Below, one piece after another: positions 57,610-64,000 of a stretch of DNA of 64,000 nucleotides (within the stretch, counting starts at the first letter, position 1; every line of letters starts with the position of its first letter). The position numbers and the translations under genes were made by a program. Origin of the DNA: CAWBRT01 sp963791145 (GTDB lineage: Bacteria > Acidobacteriota > Terriglobia > Terriglobales > Acidobacteriaceae); contig CAWBRT010000006.1 in assembly GCA_963791145.1 (NCBI GenBank), positions 124,001-188,000 of the forward strand, given 5' to 3'. The notes beneath the pieces were generated by a model that saw nothing but the letters and a program-made list of their open reading frames with translations, was not told where the DNA came from and made no database searches.

Positions 57610-57635
57610 CGCCGCCGTCCCCGGCGGCGGGCCTT
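57607..57635 (-). repeat. Single REP unit at the LysR stop codon
   Basis: TAGCGCCGCCGTCCCCGGCG, reverse of the array core, starts at the stop codon of the LysR gene, so the repeat may have supplied the stop. No other feature is recognised between here and 57849. Confidence 0.75.
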
Positions 57636-57849
57636 CCTCCAGCGGGCGTCCCCATCCTCGCCGCTGTCGTAAACAAGGCATTCTCACCTGTTTGCCCAAA
57701 ATCGGAACTGCCACCCCGGCAAACTGATGATATGAGATTTCGCGGCAACTACCTGCTGCCCCTGGACTTCACGATAACTTCCGGATTGCCGACGATCCGG
57801 GAGCTATCTCGTTTTGCCTCAATCTAGAATTCCACGCTAAGATTGCCAA

Positions 57850-58722
57850 ATGATGGACTCTTCACGCAAGCCACTGAAGCCGGACGAGCGTGGGCTTGGG
57901 GATGCACCTGCCAAGTCTCAAGGAAAGTTAGCGCTAGCTCTGGGAGTGATCGCAATCGCGCTCGGCTTGGTTCTTGGGTTTGTTTATCTAATATCGGTCC
58001 GTCGACTGGAGCGCGAGGTGGCACGGCTCAGCCAACAGACGGAAGATTTCAGCCGGCTGGTCGAGCGGGCACAGGAGCAATCGCAGATGTTGGCTCGGCA
58101 GGCTTCGCAAGCGGCTGCCAACGCGCAGGCAGCCGCTCAACAGCGCGACTTGGCGAAGCAGGCCCAATCGACCTCGGAGGCGCAGGCGCAACTTGCGCGG
58201 CAGCAGGCCGCCGCCGAGCAGCAAAAGGCAGATCAAGCCAGACAGCAGGCTGAGGAATTTCGGCAAGCGCGAGAGGCGGAACTTGCACAGCTGCGACAGG
58301 CTCTCGGGCAGATCGCCGAAACCCGTCGCACCGCCATGGGCCTGGTGATGACGCTGGACAGCAAGTCGGTTCGCTTCGACTTTGATAAGGCAAACATCAA
58401 ACCGGAATACCGCGACATCCTCAATCGCATCGCCGGGATTCTGATGACGCTTAAGGGATATTCGATTGCTGTCTACGGATATACAGACGACATTGGCACG
58501 CAGACGTACAACTTGCAACTCTCACAGCGGCGCGCCGAAGCCGTGCGCGACTTCTTGGTGCAGGCCGGGATTTCCCCGAAAATTATGAGCATCAAGGGTT
58601 TTGGCAAATCCGACCCGCGCGTTCCGGGCGACAGCGAACAGGCGCGTGCTGCCAACCGCCGGGTCGAGATCGCCATAGTGGATTCGAAGCTTCTCACGGA
58701 TGACCTATCCGTGCCAAAGTGA
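57850..58722 (+). CDS. OmpA-like peptidoglycan-associated protein
   Basis: The protein has 290 residues. One membrane helix near the N-terminus (LALALGVIAIALGLVLGFVY, ~27-46) is followed by a long coiled coil rich in Gln/Ala/Arg (to ~160). A C-terminal OmpA/MotB domain (VRFDFDKANIKPEYRDILNR; YGYTDDIGTQTYNLQLSQRR; RRVEI) binds peptidoglycan through its Asp/Arg pair. It is a likely inner-membrane-anchored cell-wall tether. It stands alone between LysR and Crp/Fnr genes. Confidence 0.88.
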   Translation: MMDSSRKPLKPDERGLGDAPAKSQGKLALALGVIAIALGLVLGFVYLISVRRLEREVARLSQQTEDFSRLVERAQEQSQMLARQASQAAANAQAAAQQRDLAKQAQSTSEAQAQLARQQAAAEQQKADQARQQAEEFRQAREAELAQLRQALGQIAETRRTAMGLVMTLDSKSVRFDFDKANIKPEYRDILNRIAGILMTLKGYSIAVYGYTDDIGTQTYNLQLSQRRAEAVRDFLVQAGISPKIMSIKGFGKSDPRVPGDSEQARAANRRVEIAIVDSKLLTDDLSVPK

Positions 58723-58940
58723 ATTAGGCGATACGGACTTCACCAGGATCACCCGCCAAAAGTCGTCGAAAACGAGTGACCGGAAATGTATAGGCGACCC
58801 GCGAAAATCGTTTACAGGGCTTCCTGACGCGATTTTATTATTGAGTGATTTCTTGGAATCGAGTTTTTCAACAGCCACAGGTCTTCTCACAAGCTACGCA
58901 ACTTCCCATCGGGAAACGTGCAAGGTGAAACGGGCAGTTT

Positions 58941-59642
58941 TCACTCGTCCTCTAGTTCCTGTTCCAGGCGCGTCAGGTTGGGAATGAGGATGGTGCGGCC
59001 GTCCATGCGAATCAGTCCTTCGCTTTGGAAGCGGCTGAGGTTGCGCGAGACCAGCTCGCGCACGGTGCCGATCTGGGCGGCCAGCTCCTGGTTGGTGGCG
59101 GAGAGGGTGAACTCGATTCCGGCGGGCGTTTTGCGTCCTTCGACGCGCGCCAGGCGCAGCAGCAGGGCGGCCAGGCGATGGCGGACGGTGGTGAACGAAA
59201 GGTCTTCGATGATGCCCACCAACTGCCGCAACCGCGCCCCGATCCTGGCCAGAACTTTGAGCGATACCTCCGGGTGCGCAATGCACATGGCATGGAAGTC
59301 CTGCTTGCTCAGAAACAACAGGCTGGCGGGGCCGACCGTCTGCGCCGAGGCGGGATAGGAACCGCCGTCGAAGACCGGGAGCTCGGCGATGGACGCGCCG
59401 GTGTTCTCGATGGAGAGGACCTGCTCGCGCCCGCTGGCGGAGTTCTTGAAGATACGCACGCTGCCGGAGTGGATGATAAACATTCCCGCGCACGGATCCC
59501 CTTCCTGGAAGATCAGCTCGCCGGCGGCAAAGCGGCGCTCCACCAGCCGCGAACCGAGGAAGGAAAACTGCGCGTCGTTGAGTCCCGCGAACAGGGGAGC
59601 GGCGCGCAGCGTCTTTTGAAAATCCTGCCTGGTCGCCAGCAT
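58941..59642 (-). CDS. Crp/Fnr-family transcriptional regulator
   Basis: The protein has 233 residues. The cyclic-nucleotide-binding fold covers ~20-130 (AGELIFQEGDPCAGMFIIHS; GASIAELPVFDGGSYPASAQ), a dimer helix ~130-165, and the winged HTH is in LSATNQELAAQIGTVRELVS. No N-terminal Cys cluster is present, so it is not an oxygen-sensing FNR. The effector is unknown. The ATG is at 59642; family D and octamer repeats lie upstream. Confidence 0.92.
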   Translation of the reverse strand: MLATRQDFQKTLRAAPLFAGLNDAQFSFLGSRLVERRFAAGELIFQEGDPCAGMFIIHSGSVRIFKNSASGREQVLSIENTGASIAELPVFDGGSYPASAQTVGPASLLFLSKQDFHAMCIAHPEVSLKVLARIGARLRQLVGIIEDLSFTTVRHRLAALLLRLARVEGRKTPAGIEFTLSATNQELAAQIGTVRELVSRNLSRFQSEGLIRMDGRTILIPNLTRLEQELEDE

Positions 59643-59673
59643 GTCACGATTGTATCGCGCGCGAGGAAGGGAG

Positions 59674-59821
59674 AGAGAACTCTGTCGCCCCTGCGGGGCT
59701 CAACGCGAAATCAGTTACCCACATCTGCCAAAAGCAGGCAGATGTGGGGCACCTGCACCTGCGGCTAGTTTCGGCCACCTTCCCAGGCTTCAAGGTTTCG
59801 TTTCAAGGTTTCAAGGTTTCC
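59674..59821 (+). repeat. Family D fragment, stem repeat and octamer tract
   Basis: A CTGTCGCCCCTGCGGGGCTC fragment of family D (59677-59701) is followed by a CCCACATCTGCC...GGCAGATGTGGG stem (59718-59749) and by GTTTCAAG octamers (59786-59821). All lie in the gap between the Crp/Fnr and bactofilin genes. Confidence 0.55.
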
Positions 59822-59883
59822 AGAGAGGCCCATTCAGGCGCCGCGGTTGTGTTTGATTGGGAATTTCTATTGGGGACGGACAG

Positions 59884-59913
59884 AGGCGCTCCCTGACGTT
59901 CATGGGAGCGCCT
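59884..59913. terminator. Perfect 10-bp hairpin beyond the bactofilin gene
   Basis: AGGCGCTCCC (59884-59893) pairs with 59904-59913 around a 10-base loop. It has no clear T-run in either direction; it may be a rho-independent-like end or a processing signal. Confidence 0.45.
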
Positions 59914-59930
59914 TATATGGAAGGAGTGCC

Positions 59931-60554
59931 CTAGTCCTGATCGGGCAGCGGAACCTGGGTACCCGCACTGGCGGCAGGGGTTGGCGTCGGCGCCGTCGCC
60001 ATTTCGCGACGAGGAGGTGCAATCGGGTTTGCTAAATTCACCGTTGCCGGCGGAGGCGGAGCTGCGGCGGCGAATTCGCGGCGAGTTTCCGGCTTCGAAT
60101 CCGGCTTCTGAATATCGATGCCGCCCTTGAGGAAGGCCCCGTCCTCGATCATGATTCGCTGGGTGACGATGTCGCCGCTGACGACGGCGGATTTTCTCAG
60201 CTCCACCCGTTCGCTGCCGCGAACGTTGCCCTCGATGCGGCCGAAGGCGATCACGCTCTGCGCCTGGATGTTGGTGCGAACCCGGCCATTGGGCCCCACG
60301 GTAAGCAGGTGCCCGGCGAGATCGATGCTGCCCTCGACTTCTCCGTCCACGAACAGGTCTTCGCGGCCGGAGAGCTCTCCTTTGATCTTGAGCGTCTTGC
60401 CGATCCTGGCCATCTCGGCCCTGATGGTGCGCGCCAGATCCTGGCGGGATTCTTCCCTGGGAGCCTCTACCTGGCTGGACTCCCGGACCGGCGGTGGCGC
60501 AGGCTGAGGTGGTTCCGGGACGAGAGGCTTCTCATCTTCTTTGCGCTTCCACAT
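59931..60554 (-). CDS. Bactofilin (polymer-forming cytoskeletal protein)
   Basis: The protein has 207 residues. A Pro/Glu-rich N-terminal tail precedes the bactofilin right-handed beta helix (KTLKIKGELSGREDLFVDGE; GHLLTVGPNGRVRTNIQAQS; RVELRKSAVVSGDIVTQRIM; AFLKGGIDI, residues ~50-145). It ends with a Pro/Ala tail. Bactofilins polymerise without nucleotide and organise cell-wall enzymes. The gene follows an actin-like gene on the same strand with a 282-base gap. Confidence 0.92.
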   Translation of the reverse strand: MWKRKEDEKPLVPEPPQPAPPPVRESSQVEAPREESRQDLARTIRAEMARIGKTLKIKGELSGREDLFVDGEVEGSIDLAGHLLTVGPNGRVRTNIQAQSVIAFGRIEGNVRGSERVELRKSAVVSGDIVTQRIMIEDGAFLKGGIDIQKPDSKPETRREFAAAAPPPPATVNLANPIAPPRREMATAPTPTPAASAGTQVPLPDQD

Positions 60555-60836
60555 GGGAGGTTAATCTCCTGCTTCTTGGCCCCGGTCCAGGCGCACTCGC
60601 TCGCTTCCCTCCCGGCATGCCAGAAATGAATTACCAAGCCAGCCGAAATTGCCCGGCCTGGCTGGTTGCTCCCGAAACTTAAACTGTCTTGCCGACAGCC
60701 GCAGGCCGCGAAACCTGATAGCAGGCCGCGCGCAAACGCCGCCGGTGTGAACGTTCTCCTATTGAACCAAGGCGCGCCGCGGAGAAAAGCTAAGATCCAC
60801 TTCGGGCGACGGCCCTGGCCCGGTTCGCCGCCGTGC

Positions 60837-61877
60837 CTAAGAGCTGAGCTTGGCGTGCTCGGCCAACTCGCCAGGCGTTTGCGTTCTCGACTCCAGGGCG
60901 CACTTGAGGCATCCGGCCGACACGGCGCGCAGCGGATGAGCCGCCCGTCTGACTCCGCTGACGCGGAAGGGCAGCGGAGTCTTGGCGATTACTTCGGCAA
61001 AGAGCTCGCTGAAGCCATCGGGGAGGCAGGAGCCACCGGCAATGGTAATGGGGATAGTCCTGGTGAAGCGCTGCGAAAGCCTCATCCTCTCAGCCGACTG
61101 GCGGATGGCGGCGATTACGCTGGTCATCATGTCGGCGTAGACCAGGCGCAGAGTCTCGTGCAGCGTGCCCCCGTGCGTGTTGAAGGAGAAACCATTCTCT
61201 TTCGCTTCGCGGATGCGGCTCTGGTTGACACCGAGCAGGGCAGCGGCCTTCTCATCCAGAATATCGCCTCCCAGAGGAAGGCTGAAGTCGAACGCGACCA
61301 TGGTCATGTAGCTGAAGACAACATTGACCAGCCCGGCGCCGAAGCTGATGCCGAGACCGGTGTAGCCTTCGTCCTGCAGCTCGGAGTAGACGACGGCCAT
61401 TCCTTCTTTCACGGGAACGCCGACGCACTTGCGCTCTTTGAGCACATCGCGGATCAGATTTTCATGGAACTGCAGGTGAACCGGACTGGGCGTGGGCGCA
61501 GCGGCAAAACCGGAGCTGGGCAGCGAAAAGCATACGATATTGTCGGCCGTCACGTGCTTCTTCAAAGTTTCCGACAACAGGTGCCGGAAGACGCGAATGC
61601 AGGTATCGTCGCCGGCGTTGACCGTGCCCGCCCGCATGGTGCGGCGGATGGGCAGATTCAAGACGGTGGCGAACTCATAGGCGTCTTCGCCCATGATGTG
61701 GATATAATCCTGATCGCAGAGATACTGGCAGTCCAGTTTCTGGAGCGCTTTCTTCACCGCCTGCTCCGCCGGGACGCTTACGAATACGTTCTGAACGAAC
61801 GGATTCACCGTGCCGATATTGGTCGCAAGGACGATTTGGTCAGTGCCGACATCCAAGCCGAAGTAATTGGAGTTCAT
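60837..61877 (-). CDS. Actin/HSP70-superfamily ATPase, uncharacterised
   Basis: The protein has 346 residues. MNSNYFGLDVGTDQIVLATN carries the phosphate-1 loop, GLGISFGAGLVNVVFSYMTM (~170-190) the phosphate-2 loop, and TIPITIAGGSCLPDGFSELF (~275) the adenosine motif. The order and spacing fit the actin fold (ParM, MamK, MreB, FtsA and ROK groups). The sequence belongs to none I recognise: it lacks MreB or FtsA signatures and the ROK zinc motif. It could be a new filament-forming actin or a non-polymerising ATPase. GAGGTGAG precedes the ATG. It lies upstream of bactofilin on the same strand. Confidence 0.65.
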   Translation of the reverse strand: MNSNYFGLDVGTDQIVLATNIGTVNPFVQNVFVSVPAEQAVKKALQKLDCQYLCDQDYIHIMGEDAYEFATVLNLPIRRTMRAGTVNAGDDTCIRVFRHLLSETLKKHVTADNIVCFSLPSSGFAAAPTPSPVHLQFHENLIRDVLKERKCVGVPVKEGMAVVYSELQDEGYTGLGISFGAGLVNVVFSYMTMVAFDFSLPLGGDILDEKAAALLGVNQSRIREAKENGFSFNTHGGTLHETLRLVYADMMTSVIAAIRQSAERMRLSQRFTRTIPITIAGGSCLPDGFSELFAEVIAKTPLPFRVSGVRRAAHPLRAVSAGCLKCALESRTQTPGELAEHAKLSS

Positions 61878-62416
61878 GGATTGCTCACCTCATCTTTATT
61901 CTGCCCGTTTCCGCACGCGGGCACTCGGTCTCCGCATGTGGTACTTTGCCTCCGCGCCGGTACCGCAACCCGCCACCCGGCAGCGGGAACACGCCGCAAC
62001 CACTCGATGCGTGCGAGTACGTATCGAGGAGCGGTGGAGCGTCGTCACGCTAGCTCAGTGACGCTTCTGCCCATGGCCTTACCAACGAGGAATGCCCATT
62101 TCCCGCTGGCACAGTTCAATGCACTACGCGGCGAAGCACTTACGCACGCAGCAATGCCTCCACGGCTGGGATGGGTAGCACAGTATACTCAAAGGGGCAA
62201 AGAACTTGCAAGGGAAAGCTTTCGCCCAGCGGCGGGTGTAATCGGCGCGGTGCAACCGGCGCGAGTCACACTGGGGGAGAGCGGTTTGCCATTTCCCATT
62301 TATGAATTCAGCTTCGGGCCGGACCGTAAAAATCCCGGGGAGAAGCTCAGGGTTTTCAGCAATTTATGAACTCTGGTCCGGCGGAATAAATTTTAGCCCG
62401 CAAGGGGCGTGACTCG
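61878..62416. other. 540-base gap upstream of the actin-like gene
   Basis: No coding pattern on either strand convinced me; the long + strand open frame here continues antisense over the actin-like gene. Nothing else was recognised. Confidence 0.35.
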
Positions 62417-62479
62417 CGCGCCGTCCCTACGGGACTCGAATTCCATAACGCTGCTTCCCCACGCTGAAGCGTGGGGCTA
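62417..62479 (+). repeat. Palindromic repeat family B, copy
   Basis: GTCCCTACGGGAC and the CCCCACGCTGAAGCGTGGGG stem. The stop codon of the truncated dehydrogenase on the minus strand (62477-62479) is formed by its end. Confidence 0.7.
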
Positions 62480-62690
62480 TCTCTCGATCTTCGTCAACGG
62501 GTGGTTCTGATCGATCGGCTCCGCCTCGTAAACATCTATGCCAGCTCCCAGCAGATGCCGCGACTGCAGGGCCTCGATCAGGGCCTTCTCGTCGACCAGT
62601 CCGCCACGGCTGGTGTTGATCAGGATCGCGGCCGGCTTCATCGCCAGCAGACGCTCCCGGTTGATGAGATGGCTCGTCTGCCCGGTCGGA
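62477..62690 (-). pseudogene. Fragment of a D-2-hydroxyacid dehydrogenase gene
   Basis: About 70 codons read HLINRERLLAMKPAAILINT, then SRGGLVDEKALIEALQS and LLGAGIDVYEAEP, the NAD-domain part of phosphoglycerate/hydroxyacid dehydrogenases that carries the catalytic Arg loop and Glu. The N-terminal half is absent upstream (sequence before ~62690 is unrelated) and the C-terminal catalytic-His part is cut off where the family B palindrome begins. It is a remnant, not a functional gene. Confidence 0.75.
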
Positions 62691-62989
62691 GAGCCATTGC
62701 ATTTTCCCCGGACGGCGGTAGCGTAAGCCAGCGTAGCATCCCGGTCCAATTGTTAAACGCAATCTGCCGAATAGCTACCGGCAATTAATTCCTCTTGGTT
62801 TCGTTAATCGGGCCTTTCAACGAGCGTAAGAGTCTTGCCAGCGAAGCGCGATTCTGGCGTAATGTGTCGAAGCCGAGATCGCAGTTGCATCTCGCTGATG
62901 AATCGTAAATGAAATGAGGCCTGAGGAAGAGCAAGAAGCAAAATCTCCGCTGCGGCGGAGACAAACCGCAAGTTAGTTTGGGAAAGACA

Positions 62990-63943
62990 ATGGAAAGTCG
63001 CGACCTGATGTTTTTCGAGGTTATCGCGGAGGAAGGCCACTGGGGCCGCGCGGCCGAACGTCTCGGGCGCACCAAGCCGGCATTGACGAAGTGTATCCGC
63101 AGGCTCGAGCGGGAGATCGGCGCCCCGCTCTTTCATCGTGTGGGACGCCGCGCCAGCCTTACGCAAGCGGGAGCGGCGCTCGTAACTCATGCCAAGCACA
63201 TGCACACGGCGCTGGATGACGCTATCAAGAACGTCTCCGACCTGGCTATGGGAAAGGCCGGGCACGTCCGTCTGGGCGTGGGAACGACGATCGTGGACTA
63301 TCTCTTGCCGCAGCTCTGCAGTTGGTTCCTGAAAGAAGCACCGCAGGTCACGATGGAACTTCGCGTCGGCCTCGGCGATGTACTGCGCGCGGCCCTGGCG
63401 GAAGGCAAGCTAGATGGAATCATCACCTCGTCTCTGCCGAGCGACGCGGGAAATTTCACCCAGCAGGACTGGTTTATCGACGACGTGGTGGTGGTGGCGC
63501 GCAAACGCCATCCCCTTGCGGGCAAACGGATCAGCATCGAAGACCTGACGAAATACGACTGGGTGTTGCCCAGCCAGGCAGTCGCCAGCCGGCAATGGAT
63601 CGACTGGGCGTTTCGCTCGCGCAATCTGACTGCACCACGAGTCCGCGCCGAAGTGAGCTCGGCACGGTTGGTCGCAAGCTTCGTTGAGCAGTCGGACCTG
63701 TTGAGCTTTGCCTCGCGCCGTACCCTGCGGCGGGGAGGGATGGCTGCCCGGCTGATCGAGCTGCCGCTGCAGGAGACCACCATGCAGCGAACGCTCAGTT
63801 TCCTCTGCCGGCGCAACGCCTACATTCCTCCCAGCCTGAAGCGCCTGGCCGAGGCGTTGCACAGCAGCGGAACGCCGCCAACGCCTGTCGCCGTTGAGCG
63901 GAACATCGGCCGGCGCGGACACTCTTCAGCCACGAAGGGTTGA
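62990..63943 (+). CDS. LysR-family transcriptional regulator
   Basis: The protein has 317 residues. The HTH is MESRDLMFFEVIAEEGHWGR through PALTKCIRRLEREIGAPLFH. The effector domain begins GHVRLGVGTTIVDYLLPQLC and includes VVVVARKRHPLAGK, typical of the family. GGGAAAG before ATG 62990 supports this start over TTG 62978. It is divergent from the dehydrogenase remnant, which may once have been its target gene. The last ~55 bases of the window are non-coding. Confidence 0.92.
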   Translation: MESRDLMFFEVIAEEGHWGRAAERLGRTKPALTKCIRRLEREIGAPLFHRVGRRASLTQAGAALVTHAKHMHTALDDAIKNVSDLAMGKAGHVRLGVGTTIVDYLLPQLCSWFLKEAPQVTMELRVGLGDVLRAALAEGKLDGIITSSLPSDAGNFTQQDWFIDDVVVVARKRHPLAGKRISIEDLTKYDWVLPSQAVASRQWIDWAFRSRNLTAPRVRAEVSSARLVASFVEQSDLLSFASRRTLRRGGMAARLIELPLQETTMQRTLSFLCRRNAYIPPSLKRLAEALHSSGTPPTPVAVERNIGRRGHSSATKG

Positions 63944-64000
63944 GGCACGGCGCTCTAACGAGCGCGAGCGAGCGGTAAAAGAGTTGGTGGCCCCGGCAGC

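Noticed and set aside
59884..59913. Standard rho-independent terminator for bactofilin
   Set aside because: The stem is perfect but lacks a U-run on the minus strand, so I list it only as a weak terminator candidate.
60666..62369. 567-codon open frame on the + strand
   Set aside because: It is antisense to the actin-like gene, whose minus-strand reading has clear ATPase motifs. High GC keeps stops rare on the opposite strand.

Overview
The window is GC-rich, densely coded bacterial chromosome. The gene set (futalosine-pathway MqnA, MlaE/MlaF-type lipid ABC genes, bactofilin, S46 peptidase, TPR and DUF4870 proteins, a Tat-exported molybdenum hydroxylase, many small zinc-ribbon proteins) and the abundance of short intergenic palindromes suggest an Acidobacteriota (Terriglobia-like) genome. 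That assignment is inference; there is no rRNA or tRNA gene here to confirm it. About a dozen genes, including essential topA, contain one-base frame breaks with the protein sequence otherwise intact. I read most of these as sequencing or assembly errors and give one full-span entry per gene.

Layout. 1-3.0 kb: 3' part of pyruvate:ferredoxin oxidoreductase overlapping a dihydroorotate-dehydrogenase-like gene. 3.4-11.8 kb: S46 peptidase, membrane/TPR protein, dinB, and minus-strand ComEA-like, DedA-like and mqnA genes. 12-13.2 kb: a HEPN/nucleotidyltransferase pair. 13.4-18.1 kb: dprA, topA and a small hypothetical. 18.2-23.8 kb: mlaF-mlaE, small zinc-ribbon genes (one behind a sigma-54-type promoter), a MITE-like element, pyrF and a DUF5666-like exported protein. 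24-29.5 kb: two TPR proteins, thiD, rlpA with a long leader, and a MaoC-like gene. 29.6-36.1 kb: a partly duplicated molybdenum hydroxylase operon. The first copy has promoter, a 14-codon stub of the 2Fe-2S gene and an intact MoCo subunit; the second has promoter, intact 2Fe-2S subunit, and frame-broken MoCo and FAD subunits. 36.5-44.8 kb: acidic zinc protein, alpha/beta hydrolase, OPT and MFS transporters and an aminotransferase. 44.75-46.1 kb: a REP-associated tyrosine transposase (RAYT) flanked on both sides by tandem REP arrays. 46.2-49.5 kb: a glyoxylate-carboligase-like ThDP enzyme divergent from a radical SAM/SPASM gene. 49.8-53.9 kb: three consecutive NHL-repeat lipoproteins with another REP array between the first two. 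54.3-64 kb: a second radical SAM gene, DUF4870 protein, two LysR regulators, OmpA-like protein, Crp/Fnr regulator, bactofilin and an actin-like ATPase.

The most distinctive material is repeat biology. A 42-bp REP unit is arrayed around its likely transposase and has spread to other sites, where it supplies stop codons and protein tails. Two further palindrome families and a MITE-like element are present. A separate class of 7- or 8-bp period tracts, often in opposed arms, sits at many gene 3' ends and includes a perfect plant-telomere-type (CCCTAAA)n run.
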